Positions 35,969 to 47,757 are shown, counted from the first letter of the stretch. The stretch: 64,000 nt of DNA from Lumbricus terrestris (GCA_949752735.1 OX457040.1:5301370-5365369); one strand, 5' to 3'. Numbers and translations: made by a program. The notes: generated from the sequence alone by a model not told the origin.

Positions 35969-36649
35969 CGAAATTTAAAATGTTCATAACTCGAGATTCA
36001 AAGTGAATTGAGAGCTGAGAAATATTCGCATTGACTTACAATTAAATTTGATTAACTATGATTTTTTTTAAATTTGATACACAACAAAACTGCCGTTCCA
36101 CTACCTTTCTTTGGAGGACGAATAGATAGTTTAGCGACAGTTTATGACAACAGAGGTCGTTACATTAGTTTGGCATATAACAGCAGTAATTGGAAAAGAA
36201 ATTGACCCTGATATCAGATGGTATCAGAAATAACGCCATAAAAATCGTTTTAAAGATGTATGACCAACATATTTTCGTTGGAGTTGCTTATGTGGTTGTG
36301 CAGGATGATAGCAATAGCAACAGTAGCCTACAGTGAAAGATTATACTTATACAGTTTATCCAACTGAAGTAAACATGGTTTTCACTTTTGGTTCAATCAA
36401 CCAATTGAGGATTTGTCCACACATTGCACCATTCAAGTGTGGTTGTGGGTTGTTTGAGGTTACACACACTACAGTGTCTTGATGCTGACGTCGCATTTAA
36501 CTTGTTTAGCGTTTAATTTGGATGAGGTATTCATGAGTTTGCTCTTTATTTAACTTTTCGCCTTCCAGATGCAGGTTAACTTCTGCAAAACATTATATCA
36601 AATTATGCATTTAGTAATTGTTTGCACTGTAACATCTACATCACGGTGG

Positions 36650-36755
36650 TTTTTGCAGTTTAACGTCACTGTTTGGAAACAAAGACCATTAGCGACGCCA
36701 TCCTTCTTTTTTCAGGCTTGGGACTGGCACTGGCAGACTTCAACCAGTGGCGGAG
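36650..36755 (+). repeat. R2 repeat copy
   Basis: A close relative of 17137-17233 containing AACAAAGACCATTAGCGACG and GGGACTGGCACTGGCAGA. Confidence 0.65.
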
Positions 36756-36813
36756 TTATCTACCTCACGAGATGATAAACTTATCTACATCGCGACATGA
36801 ATGAGACAATGTA

Positions 36814-36843
36814 TTTTTATATTTTATTCTTTTTCAAAGGTGT
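36814..36843 (-). promoter_or_regulatory. box with displaced TATA
   Basis: ACACCTTTG starts at 36843. TATAAAAA starts at about 36821, distance 22, shorter than usual. Confidence 0.35.
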
Positions 36844-36929
36844 CTACCATGGAGACTATTTACATTAAATTTCACAGAATATTCTTGTGCTGTAATTACA
36901 AATGGTCATCTAACTAACATAAATCCAGG

Positions 36930-37620
36930 TTTTGCGCAAAAAATCCAGAAAATCTGACAAGGGCCAAAAACTTCAGACCCATTGGGAAAACTAGCGTAGA
37001 CAGGGTCACATCAATGCGAATCCTGGGCGTTACCATCCAAGACAACCTTCGAGCTACAGAACATGTTTCTGAAGTGCTGTGAGGATGTTCTAGATCACTC
37101 TATGCATTGAGATTGCTTAGATCACATGGGCCGCCCTCTTACGCTCCGCACGAAGTAGCTCGCGATGATGATCCTCTATGCTGCCCCAGCCTGGGGTTGA
37201 TTCATTGTTATGTTCACAATATTTTGCCGTTGTTGGTTTTTAATGTGCTTTGACGTGTAACTGGGTGAAGCGGTGTCCCCTGAAAAGAGACAATTTCAGG
37301 GGACACCGCTTCACCCAGTTACACGTCAAAGCACATTAAAAACCAACAACGGCAAAATATTGTGAACATAACAATGTCTGTCATTAACTGGTCGGCAAAG
37401 AGAACCCTCGGAATCAAATTTCTATTATCTTTAAATGGTAGAACAAAAGGATGCAGTCTAGGACGTAGGTTATAGGTGGTTTTTGCTAAAGGTGGAAAAA
37501 GGTTACTCAGGACGTGATTGACGTATCGCATTAGGCCTACATTACGATGCAGCCCAGCATCAGCTCGAGCAACTAACATCTGATTGTTCAGACACTGAAG
37601 AAATTAATGAATACCGAGCT
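36930..37620. pseudogene. RT C-terminal fragments in inverted arrangement
   Basis: 36990-37195 on the plus strand reads SMRILGVTIQDNLRATEHVSEVL, then SRSLYALRLLRSHG, the segment after the YADD box in the 17.5-kb family. 37319-37579 on the minus strand reads HVLSNLFPPLAKTTYNLRPRLH, then LIPRVLF, the extreme C-terminus of the same family. The two face each other across an 83-bp perfect palindrome. Stops occur in the left part. This is a dead, rearranged copy. Confidence 0.6.
37203..37376. repeat. perfect palindrome, 83-bp arms
   Basis: Arms at 37203-37285 and 37294-37376 are reverse complements without mismatch as I read them, with an 8-nt centre (AGAGACAA). It sits at the junction of the two inverted RT fragments. 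Confidence 0.9.
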
Positions 37621-37670
37621 CAAAGTATAATATTATGGAAAGTGAAATATTGTAAGTTGCGATAAGCTGG

Positions 37671-37705
37671 TTTTAATAAATGCACTGACTGCAATTGAAA
37701 GGTTT
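37671..37705 (-). promoter_or_regulatory. degraded box+TATA unit
   Basis: The box reads AAACCTTTCAATTG starting at 37705 (C to A change), with TATTAAAA at distance 27. Downstream sequence matches the 27361 unit. The gypsy element begins about 20-30 bp to the right. Confidence 0.4.
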
Positions 37706-37736
37706 CTAAGAGAGTAATCGACAGGAAGAATTGAAA

Positions 37737-38973
37737 ATGGAGAAAGAAAATTTGGAAAAAGCGGAACGAGAAAGGGAAGAACAAGTGCAATTAGAACAAA
37801 AGAAACTCGCTCTTAAGGAAGCTCAGCTCCGAGAAATGGCTATTGAAAAGGAGGAACGCAGAAGGCAGTTAGAATATTATTGTTGCAGCAGAAGATAGAA
37901 CAAGAAGAACTGCGTAGGGAAGAAGATCAAAATAGACTGAGGGAACGAAATGAAGACGAAAGAAGAAGCCGAGAGGAGTTAGAACGAAACAGGATCCGGG
38001 AAAGTGAGACAATGGTGTCCAAGATTAAGAAGATAGGTGATGCAATGAAACACGTGTTACCTAAGATGCCATATGATATGATGGAGGTGCCATTATATTT
38101 TGAGACAGTTGAGAATGCATTCAACAGTTTTACGGTGGAAAAGCAGTTTTGGGTCAAATTGCTGTTGCCACTAATGACGCCAAGAGCGAGAACGGTGTTA
38201 AACCGATTGTCTTTTGATGATCTAGACCAGGGGTGTCAAAGAGCTGGCCCGCGGGCCATTTCTGGCCCGCCGACGATTTTTTTCTGGCCCGCGGAGTCTT
38301 CCATAAAGATTACAAAATTAGAGGATAAAGTTCAAATTTTTATAATTTTTACAGTCAGCGCCAAATACATGGAGGTTTTTTCTTACTGACGTCACTTTCA
38401 TCAGAATTTTTATCGAGAAGGAAAAGAGAGCAAATTTTAATCGTTTGACTAAAAACAAGGGTGTCGGGAATTTCAAACCGAAAAAAACCCATGTATTTTT
38501 TCAGAGAAACTGTCAATCTGGCCTTTTCTACCCTTTTTTCTAACGGATCTGACCTTTTTTCAAAATTCAGAGTGACATCCCTGTGGCCCGCCACTTGCTG
38601 GAAGATGTTCACACTGGCCCGCCACTAAAAAAGGTTTGACACCCCTGATCTAGACAATTACGACATAGTGAAAGAACATTTACTAAAAGAATTCAAATTT
38701 ACAGCGACAGAATATCGATCACGATTTGTAGATGCGAAGAAAACGGCAGAAGAGACATACACTATGTTTACAGCAGGATTGAAGAATCTGTTGAACTATT
38801 ATGTCAGAAGTAGGCGAGTGGGCAAAGACTATGAGAAGTTATTTGATCTGTTGGTGGCGGATAAGTTGAAAGAATGTCTACCACCGGGTCCACTACAGTT
38901 TGTACTAGCAAAGGAGGGTACTGAATGCTTGGAAGCTATAGTAATGTTGCAGATCTCGCAGACATATATGTGA
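37737..38973 (+). pseudogene. gag of the Gmr1-like element
   Basis: It starts with a very charged, coiled-coil-like N-terminus of Glu/Arg/Lys repeats (about residues 1-90). A folded capsid-like region follows, including ALPKMPYD-like and KQFWVKLLLPLMTPRARTVL pieces. A single-base-type frame change lies near 37875. At 38228 a 420-bp hAT-type element interrupts the gene; the frame on both sides agrees once the insertion and duplicated 8 bp are discounted. The frame ends at 38973, where a further frame change puts the C-terminal zinc-knuckle region in the next open frame. Gag would package the element's RNA in the cytoplasm. Confidence 0.7.
38220..38655. mobile_element. hAT-type MITE in gag, 420 bp
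   Basis: CAGGGGTGTCAAA (from 38228) and TTTGACACCCCTG (to 38647) are perfect terminal inverted repeats. They are flanked by ATCTAGAC at 38220-38227 and 38648-38655. GGCCCGC runs are subterminal. The interior 38408-38583 is a reversed piece of the family at 45119-45547, ending in that family's ACATCCCTG terminus. Confidence 0.9.
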
Positions 38974-40706
38974 ACAATCGAATTGGTCTAATGTTTCAAG
39001 ACAAACCGAAATATGAAGCATGGGGTAATAGTTCGAAGCAAACCAGGTGGAATAGTAGTAACAAAGAAACGGGAAGCCAAGCCAGAAGTAATGAAGTAAG
39101 GAAAGATAGTGCTCCTGGAAGACAGTTTGGTCAAGATAGAAGAGAAGCAACGGGTGACAGACAAATATATAGTCGAATTCCAGTGATGGGACGCCAAAGA
39201 GAAAGCAATGCAGCATATACTCCGTACAATTACAGACGGGAGAGCACTGAACAGAGAGGTATTGTGAGGAAACGTTGCCATAATTGTCAGTCAGACCGAC
39301 ATTTGATAAAGGATTGTCAAGCACCACCAAGAATGACAAATCTGAGAAATAGATTTACTCGAAGTGCAGAAAATCTCAGAGTAAATCAGATCCAAGTAAT
39401 GAATGCACCTAATCAGCTGGAAGGACAAGACAACCGCGAAACGGAAGTGAAGTCAGTAATGAAGTGTACGCCTCAGTTTACTATACAGAGAGAAGTAGTA
39501 AAATCTGCTCCCATTACGGATACTTGTCGAGAAACAGAAAGTAAAGATCAGTGTCAACGTACGAAGAAGTCCTTACTACGGCATGTAGATGTAGAGATAC
39601 GTGGAAATGATGACAGTTGTCATCCCGTGCAAGTCAAAGCGCTGATTGACTCTGGTACTGAGATTCCAGTAATCAATGAGGAATTATTGAAAGGAGCGAC
39701 AGTAGAAGAAATTGGCAGAGTACATTTGCAATGTGTGGCTGGAGAACCCATTCCAGCTAAGTTGGTGAAAATAGAAGTGCGGATGAGTGGTCATAACGTA
39801 CACGAAGGAGGAGATTTGAAGGACAAGGGAGTAAATATCGCGTCATATTTAACCTTGGTATGTGCCAGCATTCCAGCAGTCTTGTGCAAAGATAACAAAG
39901 AAAAGTTCTTGCTGCATCCAGAAATAATTGCAGAACTGAAAGAGGTTCCACCAGTGAGTGTATTGCAAGGAGAATTGCAAGCGAATGTGACTACGAGAGC
40001 ACAAAGTCGGAGAAGAGAAGTGGAAGAAGGAGAAGAGGAACAGCTAAATGAAAGTTTGCTAGACGATGACACAGAAAGCGATGATGAACAAAGCGTTCGA
40101 GAAGAAGAAAAAGGAGCAACATCCGGGAGCAATGAAATTGAAGAAGAGATGGTTGCATGTGAACGTGATGATTATGATGATTCTGGAAGTGATAGTGAAA
40201 TGGACACGAGTATGAGAGATTTGTTTGCCGAGAATACGAGTGATGAAAGACAATTGGCAGACGCAAAGAAATTTGAAGAGCAGCAGAGAAATGACGAGTC
40301 ACTGAAGTCGTGGTGGAAGATAGCTGAAGACAAAGGATCAGAGTTTAGTGTGGTGAATGGGTTGATGTATAAGAAGCATCAAATGTTGGACCAGTTGGTG
40401 TATCAGTTGGTGTTGCCGAAGGAAAGAAGAATTCAGGTGATGGAATTGGCGCACGAGTCAGTATTTGGCGGACACTTGGGAGAAGAGAAGACAAGAGAAC
40501 GTATCAAATTGTCCTTTGTGTGGCCAAGGATGCGTAGAGATGTGGTGAAATTCTGCAAGTCTTGTGAGAAGTGTCAGTTGAAAGCACGAAGTTTTGGTGA
40601 TGGATCGAGTACCGATTACGCCAATACCAAGGGAGGATGTGCCGTTCAGAAGAATGACAATGGACGTCGTAGGACCAATCGAACCGACGTCAGCAGCAGG
40701 GCATAA
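38925..40706 (+). pseudogene. gag C-terminus, protease and integrase zinc domain
   Basis: A CCHC zinc knuckle (CHNCQSDRHLIKDC) lies near residue 120, the nucleocapsid signature. KALIDSGTEIPVI near residue 245 holds the DSG active site of an aspartic protease. A very acidic linker runs about residues 350-440. After it, HESVFGGHLG with FCKSCEKCQLKA near residues 515-560 is the HHCC zinc-binding domain of integrase. The frame is lost near 40600, and the catalytic core continues in the frame beginning at 40594. The protease would free the pol enzymes from the polyprotein. Confidence 0.8.
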
Positions 40707-42999
40707 GTATTGCTTGTGCATCGTAGACTCATGTACAAGATGGCCGACAATCTTTTTGATGAAGTCATTGACTGCTAAGGCTGTATGCGAAGCTCTGATG
40801 AAGTTGTTCATGGATGTGGGAGTTCCGTCAGTGATAACGAGTGATAGAGGAACGAATTTTACAGCCAGTCTAACGAGAGAATTTCTGAAATTGATGGGGT
40901 GTTGTCCTCGATTCGATTCGCCAGGACATCCAGAAGCGGCCGGATTAGTGGAGAGATGGAATCAAACGTTCAAGAAGATGGTTCATCATGTCATTGTGGA
41001 AAATCCGAGACAGTGGCATAAAATCATTCCATTTACAGTCTGGGCATTGAGAGAAGTGCCTAATGCAACTACAGGAGTGGCACCGTATCTGCTGGTCTAT
41101 GGAAAGTTGCCGAGAGGGCCACTAACCATTCTTAAAGAAAGCTGGACCAAAGAGATAAATTTACCACCGAACATTGGAGTGCAACCGGCTAAGTACTTGA
41201 AGAATTTAAGAGCAGACATGGAAAAGGCCTTGACATTCGCCGAGAGCTGTGCTGAAGAAAAGCAAAAACAATACGCCAGTCAATATAACAAAAGAGCAAA
41301 AGATAAAGAATTCGAACCAGGAGAAAACGTCATCGTGCTGTATCCAACGTCAACCAATAAATTAATCTCACGATGGCATGGTCCATGCACTGTCTTGCAA
41401 AGAAGATCCAAATATTCGTATCTCGTGGACATGAATGAAAACGGTCGACGGATTATTCATGCCAACAAGATGAGGAAGTTCATTACGAGAACATTGTCTT
41501 GTGGTCTGATCGTGGAAGAGGATGACGAATTTGGATCAGTGGTAGAAATACCGCTGAAGGAATACTATTCAGAGACAAAACAGAAATCACTCCAATTGGA
41601 TTACGAACAAATTGGACATCTTACGAGCGAACAGCAGAAACAATTACTTGATGTACTGAATCGTTATGCAGACAGATTTTCGGACAAACCGGGACTTTGT
41701 ACATTAGTAGAACATGAAGTGGTGTTGAAACCAGACTTTCGAGAAAAAGAATTCATGGCATATCGAATACCACTAATATACCGGGCAGAAGTGGAAAGAC
41801 AAATACAGGAGATGCTGAAAGAAAACATCATTCAACAATCGTCAAGCAGAATGGCAAGTCCACTTGTCATTGTCAAAAAGAAGGATGGATCCTTGAGATT
41901 GGCTTGTGACTACAGATACATTAACTCTTTTACTGAGAACTGCAGATATCCTATGCCAATCGTCAATGATGTTTTGAGCAAAGTCGGAAAATCCAAGTTT
42001 ATTTCTGTTATGGACTGTCGCAGTGCCTATTGGACTTGTCCTGTGAAAAAGAGTGATCAATGGAAGACTGCGTTTGTGACACATAATGGACTGTACGAAT
42101 TTACGCGTGTTCCTTTTGGAATGATTAACTCTGGACGGACTTTTGTAAAAGCGATAAATATGATTTTGCAACCGATACATGATTTCACAGAACCTTATGT
42201 TGATGACATTGCAGTGCATTCTAATGATTGGGACATTCATTTAAGGCATTTGGAATTATTTTTGAAACAAATTAGACTGCATAATGTAACGTTGAACTTG
42301 AAGAAATGTGTGTTTGGTAAGAGTGAGGTGAAGTTCATCGGTCACCTTATAGGATCAGGGAAGAAGATGATGAATCCAGATAGGATTGACAGTTTGATTA
42401 ATTTGAAGAAACCTGAAACCAGGAAGGAAGTGAAACAGGTCTTAGGATTTTTTGGGTTTTACAGACAGTTTATTTGTAATTTTGCTGAAATTGCTAAACC
42501 ATTGACAGACTTAACCAGCAAGAAAGTACCTGAGAACATTGTTTGGACTGATGCACATCAGAAATCCTTTGATTCACTTAAACAGATTGTCTTGTCAAAT
42601 GTGGTTTTATATATGTTTGAGGTTGGTAAACCTTTTAATTTGTACTGTGATAGCAGTGATTTTGCTGTGGGAGCTGTCATATCACAGGTGGACAATGAAG
42701 GGATAGAACGTCCCGTTTCCTTTATAAGTCAGAAGCTGACAGATACCCAGAGGAGATGGGCGACGATTGAGAAGGAAGCCTATGCAATCATATGGGCTTT
42801 AAATAAGTTGAAAGAAATTCTTATTGGTTCTAAGATTAATGTGTTTACAGACCATAATCCTTTAGTTTACTTGACTGAATCAATGTCGAAATCTGCTAAG
42901 TTAGTCAGATGGTCATTATCATTACAAAATTTTGACATTCTGTTGAACTATAAGAAAGGTAAATTGAATGTAGTAGCTGATTGTTTATCTAGATTGTAA
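40594..42999 (+). pseudogene. integrase core, reverse transcriptase and RNase H
   Basis: It is 801 codons in one frame. The integrase core has MTMDVVGPI (first Asp), VITSDRGTNF (second Asp) and HPEAAGLVERWN (Glu), residues about 15-115. A GPY/F-like module (SRWHGPCTVLQRRSKYSYLVD) is near residue 260. RT follows: SPLVIVKKKDGSLRLACDYR, MDCRSAYW, VPFGMINS and the YVDD catalytic box (EPYVDDIAVHS), residues about 420-560. RNase H shows NLYCDSSDFAVGAVI, EKEAYAIIWAL and VFTDHNPL. It ends VVADCLSRL. Catalytic residues are all present, but the frame is cut off from protease and gag by a frameshift. Confidence 0.9.
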
Positions 43000-43092
43000 C
43001 GTAAGATATTTTATGATGTTATATATATTGGACTGTTTGCATTGTTTAGTTAAGGTACGTTCGCTAATTTTTATAGATAATTAGCTCTCTTT

Positions 43093-43712
43093 AAAAGAAA
43101 GAAAAGAGGTAATGTGAGCTAATTTTGTATAACGTATAGTGATCAGCTAATTGTTGAGCGTACGGATAGGCCAGCTCAAGGTCAGCTAATTGTTGAGTGT
43201 ACAGACAGACAGGCCAGCTGACTGAGTGGCGGGAAAGTGCCGCGGCGCGTCGTCGCCAGAGAGAGAGAGAGAGACAGACGGACAGAGAGAGACAGAGAGA
43301 AGGACAGCGCGACCGAAGAGAGAGTGTACGCTGAGAGTGAGATAAGTTGTAGAAGGAGTGCTAGTCGTGTGTGTAGAAGACGTTAGAAGAATAATATAAT
43401 AAGATGGCGTTTCTGTAGTGCAATTGTATTGTTTGTCGTAGTTGATGCATTGTTGTGTTGTTTGCGAATGTTGGAAATCGAAGAAGAAAATACAAGAAAC
43501 TGATCTTTGTTGTAAGTGAAGAAGTTTAAGAACTTTAGACACTTATACACTAGCCATAGCTACCGCAGTACAGTGAATAGGTTAGGCCTAGGCTGCGCTG
43601 CAGAACTAAAGAAGAGACTGGAAAATCGTGGGTGATTGTGGAAGATCACAAATTTGATAGTAGGAATTGAAATAAAATATTCTGTTTGGAAGCGATAATA
43701 CGATTATTTGCA
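43093..43712 (+). repeat. polypurine tract and probable 3' LTR
   Basis: AAAAGAAAGAAAAGAGG at 43093-43109 is a typical polypurine tract. The LTR would start TGTGAGCT at 43113. An internal tandem word CAGCTAATTGTTGAG occurs twice near 43143 and 43181, and a GA-rich tract lies at 43257-43320. AATAAA at 43671 is a candidate poly(A) signal. The end at TTGCA near 43712 is a guess, since no second LTR exists for comparison. Confidence 0.5.
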
Positions 43713-43714
43713 AG

Positions 43715-44540
43715 TTGCCAGTTGCCAGTTTCATCCGCAGGGAGCTGCTGAGAGCATACTGACAGCCTACTGGCATCAGTTCTGGTTAACCTGCTGCGCT
43801 TACACTCTCGGGTCCACATGTCTCAGCTTCTGTGCATGTGGACAATCGTCTGTGTGAGAAGAGAGAGTGGGACTGGACGACACACATCTCTCCCACTTTA
43901 ATCCACTCAGTGTGAAGGTGTACATCGTGACCATCATCATCATCATTTGCCAGTTGAGACACTCGTACTGCAATAAAATCATTGCTCTGCAAAATTACTA
44001 ACATCCAACCGCCATCCCCACCTCACCACCACCCCACCTCCACCACCACACCCCACCTCACCAGTCACCACCTACCTCGCTCCCACCCCACCGAGTCCCC
44101 ATCCTCTGCTCGGAAGTAACCGGCGCTACCCATGACATTTCGAGGTAGAAGTTTTGGTTCACTCAGAAACCCAGCGCCCACCCCATGCATTACTGGTGGG
44201 CGGGGTGTGTTCTTGTTGGCACGAGGTCGCCATGGGGGACTCGGTCTAGCTCTCAAGTTCAGATTAGATGTGAACCTATGGCGAAGATGTGGAAAAGGCG
44301 ATATCTGTGTTATTTTCCGGTCGCCAACCACCCTCTCCTACAGTGAGGGGTAAAAGCCAGTCTCTCCACTGGATGGCCCTTGCGGCTCTCTGTTTAGATT
44401 AAAGGTTTCAGGTCAATAGCAGTGTTTGTTTGTATATGCGCTTGTTATAGCGCCCTTTCTTGCCCTTTGCATGGGCTGTCCCCCCCAACGCCTCCATTGA
44501 GGGGGGCCGTCCCCCTGTCCCCCCTAGGTCTCCGCCCGTG
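43715..44540. other. non-coding stretch
   Basis: It includes a C/A-rich tract of CCACC words (43985-44095) and a C-run-rich piece ending CTCCGCCCGTGCC at 44540 that resembles a DNA-transposon end. The open frames at 44065-44353 on both strands are compositional. Confidence 0.35.
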
Positions 44541-44805
44541 CCATAGACTAGTTAAATGCTGCAGCCCTACAGCGAAACTCTTGGATGACGCGATTGACGC
44601 GGCTGTTCATTGTAAACACACAAGCGGCAGCCATGATAATAATATTCCTTTTTTCCTTTTAATGATTCAATCTGACACACCGCAGAATGATTACAGGTAC
44701 AGCAGACGTGGATGGTTGCGGAGATGCTGGCGGTTGATTGGAAGCGTCGTCTGTCTCTCTCAATGTATGCGTGTGTCCGCGTGTGTTTTTGTGCATGTGC
44801 GAGAA

Positions 44806-44874
44806 TGTGTGTGTGTGTGTGTGTGTGTGTGCGTACGTGCGTGCGTGCGTGCGTGCGTGTGTGCGTGTGTGTGT
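44806..44874 (+). repeat. (GT)n with GTGC variants
   Basis: Dinucleotide microsatellite, partly GCGT. Confidence 0.9.
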
Positions 44875-45110
44875 TCAATTTATGTTTGTTTAAGTAAGCT
44901 TGCATGTCTGGCCGATAAGAAAAGATCCAATGCTTCGACATTGGAATTGTGCAACATTATTAAACGCAATTCTCTTGTCGATTTTGACTTCATTAGGGCC
45001 TATGTATTGTGTAATATTGTGTATAATTTTGTAACCTTGTGTTGCAGTTAAATTGTAGTCTACACGCAACAAAGCGTGAATGCAACGTAGGCCGGAACTT
45101 TAGAATAGAT

Positions 45111-45555
45111 CCGCTCTTCAGGGATGCCACTCTGGATTTTGAAAAAAGGTCAGATCCGGTCAGAAAAAAGGCTAGAAAAGGCTAGATTGACGATTTCCTG
45201 TAAAATACATGGTTTTTCCAATTTTCCGGCTTGAAATTTCTGACGACTTTTTTTAAAGTCGTCTGATGACTAAAATTTGCTCTCTTTTCCTTCCCGAAAA
45301 ATTTCAGTTAACCTTCTTTTTTAGTCTTTCGCTCCCAAATTTAACAATTTTTGGTCCAAATTCAATTTTTTTTATTTTTTGCACCTCTTTTGTGCATTTT
45401 CTGTTTGAAAAGATAAATTTGTATGTAAAAAGTCGAAAAAACCGCCGTGAGAAAAAAAGGCTAGATCCTGACCAAAAAAACCTAGAAACCTAGACAAGAC
45501 CGAAAATACCTAGATCTAGGTGGAAAAAGCTAGGAGTGGCATCCCTGCCGCTCTT
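45111..45555. mobile_element. hAT-type MITE, 429 bp
   Basis: CAGGGATGCCACTC (from 45119) and GAGTGGCATCCCTG (to 45547) are perfect inverted termini. The duplicated target is CCGCTCTT at 45111-45118 and 45548-45555. GACGACTTTTTTTAAAGTCGTC makes a hairpin inside. A reversed fragment of this family is inside the MITE at 38228. Confidence 0.92.
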
Positions 45556-45571
45556 GTAATAAATGAAACTT

Positions 45572-45606
45572 CATTATAATCTCTGAATAATTGGTTTAAA
45601 AGGTGT
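45572..45606 (-). promoter_or_regulatory. box+TATA unit
   Basis: ACACCTTTTAAAC starts at 45606 and TTATAATG at 45579, distance 27. The MITE at 45119 ends about 60 bp to its left, within the presumed transcript. Confidence 0.5.
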
Positions 45607-45781
45607 GTAAGGGATTCATGACGATACTCATTAGTTTACAATCATAGCTAGGCACAACGTACTTTACAATACATCACAGCCAAGCACAATGTATTCTAAC
45701 TAGAGTTCGAAATACATAGGCAAAATAAACGCAATAATTTCTATAGCGCATCATAACTTGGAACAATATACCTAAAGCTCG

Positions 45782-45868
45782 TCATCATCATCATCACCAC
45801 CACCACCACCACCACCACCACCACCACCACCACCACCACCACCACCACCACCACCAACAACAACAACA
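45782..45868 (+). repeat. (TCA)/(CCA)/(CAA)n microsatellite
   Basis: Trinucleotide tract changing from TCA to CAC to CAA. Confidence 0.95.
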
Positions 45869-45993
45869 AAAGCTTATATTAGCATGAAACTCAAACGCTC
45901 TCAGTGCAACAAGCAGGGAGTATATATACTAACCAAGTGGAGCGGCGCCCCATGTCACATGAGCTTAACGAGTAAAATTACCATTTATAAATA

Positions 45994-45997
<4 letters not shown>

Positions 45998-46034
<37 letters not shown>
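45998..46034. repeat. (AT)n microsatellite
   Basis: Pure AT tract. Confidence 0.95.
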
Positions 46035-46039
<5 letters not shown>

Positions 46040-46175
46040 TATACATATTTTCTGTGAATCGGTTTGTTATATATTATATTAAAACAACATCTCGTGATCG
46101 CACACTTAGTCTCTGTCAGTGATACTGAATGGTAGGCTGTTTGTCCATCTGTCCCTTACATGTGGGACAGGTGTG

Positions 46176-46385
46176 GGGTGCGGTGGTGTAGTGGTGGCGT
46201 CGTTGCCTTGGAGTCGGAAGGTTCTAGGTTCGAATCCACCTCAACTCACTGCGTAGGGACCTTGGGCTAGTTCTTCACTCGCAATTGCTCAGCGCTTCGG
46301 CGTGAAACTCCGATGCAGTGTCCGCTCTGCAGTCGGGAGGGCCTCTGAGTAGAGTGCTTAAAGGCGCGCTATAGCAAGTCCACAT
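46176..46385 (+). repeat. tRNA-derived SINE
   Basis: The head GGTGTAGTGGTGGCGTCG resembles an A box and GGTTCGAATCCACC is a clear B box, as in tRNA-derived SINEs. The body has TAGGGACCTTGGGC and GTGAAACTCCGATGCAGTGT. The tail is GGCGCGCTATAGCAAGTCC. The same family is at 53784 and, reversed, 59221. Confidence 0.8.
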
Positions 46386-46494
46386 ACATACAAACATATG
46401 CATGAAAGTTCATTGCACAATTAATATTTCACAGCGGATGCCCTTTTTGCAATAAAAGAGGTCTACCATTGACGAAGTCAGATGAAAACTAATA

Positions 46495-46529
46495 ATTTAT
46501 ACCATTATAGTTTAATAATTTAAAGGTGT
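46495..46529 (-). promoter_or_regulatory. box+TATA unit
   Basis: ACACCTTTAAATT starts at 46529 and TATAAAT at 46501, distance 28. Confidence 0.55.
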
Positions 46530-46559
46530 GCAAACAGTAAAATACAATGGCTCTAAATT

Positions 46560-47690
46560 TAATTTCAATAGAATCACAGATGTAAAAACGATGAAAATAA
46601 AAAACGGAAAGTCGGTGTTTTCGAAATAATAAAAAACGACAAAAAACCGATAAAAAACGGAAGCGGAAAATAATTTGCCTTTGTTGCATCTGAAATTTCA
46701 TTTACAGCTTAGAAACCTTGCCTATGCAATTTTATCAAGAAACTGCAAATAACACAACTTTATTATTAGGCCAAAATAATTGGTATAAGTAACATTAATC
46801 TGCCAGTTATTTTTTTCTTATAACTCTGGTTTAATAAGAAATTCGGACAAATTAAAGGTATTGAAATCTTTTCAAATTTAAATTGTAGGCATAAGCCCAC
46901 ATTATAAGTTTATGCTGATCGACATAACAAAATTAAAATCTATTTACTAAATTATATATTATACATTTGTGCTTAAAATGGTACTTATAAATATTAATTA
47001 TAGGCCCAAGAATTTTATATCAAAATAACTCTTACAAATTTGATTCTATACATGTTTTTCTCAGATTTATGACTTAAACAATTACATAAAGACCCTATAA
47101 TTAGCTGCATCCTTGAGAGTCCAATGAAAACGTATGGAATATCAGAGAGAAAAAATTATGGAAAATAATATTAAACAGTAGATAATTAAATAAAGTTACA
47201 TAAAAATCGAAAAAAACGATGTGTAATTTATGTGATTGCTACATTCATCCAAAGATAAATGCATTAGACACAGACAAAACATCTGAGGTATAACCACTGT
47301 GTCCGGTGTAAAGGGACCGATTTATGAAAGCAAGTATTAAAATATTAATCGATTTGTAATAATAAAGCGTCATTTTAATCCATCCATAAATGTCTAATAC
47401 AATATCATACAGAAATATAGAATATGAAATATGAAATATAAAAGTCACAGTCTTACAATAATGACATCATAATTCTTTTGCTTTATTAGGCATTTCATCA
47501 GATGTAGTAATTGACCAACGTAATTGTATGGTAATATATATAATATATTTAAGAAAAAAATGGCGGGTGTTTAATTTTCCTTTTGCATTACTGGGCATTC
47601 TTATCATTAATAAAAGAGTCTTGGCTGACGCTCAAACTTGGAATTCCCGTTTCTTTGAAGTTCCCTCAGTCATAATAATTATTATCTGAG
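46560..47690. other. AT-rich non-coding stretch
   Basis: No credible gene, element end or array member. A box-like AAAGGTAT at 46855 lacks a TATA at the right spacing. Confidence 0.5.
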
Positions 47691-47692
47691 AT

Positions 47693-47722
47693 TGGATGGA
47701 TGGATGGATGGATGGATGGATA
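47693..47722 (+). repeat. (GGAT)n microsatellite
   Basis: About seven tetranucleotide repeats. Confidence 0.9.
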
Positions 47723-47757
47723 TAGAGTTTAGCGACAGCTTATGAAAACATAGTCCA

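Larger units (their letters stand above)
37725..43712 (+). mobile_element. Gmr1-like Ty3/gypsy retrotransposon, 5'-truncated
   Basis: The order is gag, protease, integrase, reverse transcriptase, RNase H. Integrase before RT is the copia-like order, yet the RT and RNase H motifs are gypsy-type, which is the defining feature of Gmr1-like elements. A polypurine tract (43093-43109) precedes a TGTGAGCT start of a probable 3' LTR. No 5' LTR or primer-binding site is found; array-type sequence related to 27361 abuts gag directly, so the copy is 5'-truncated. Several frameshifts and a hAT-type insertion mean it is inactive. Confidence 0.85.
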
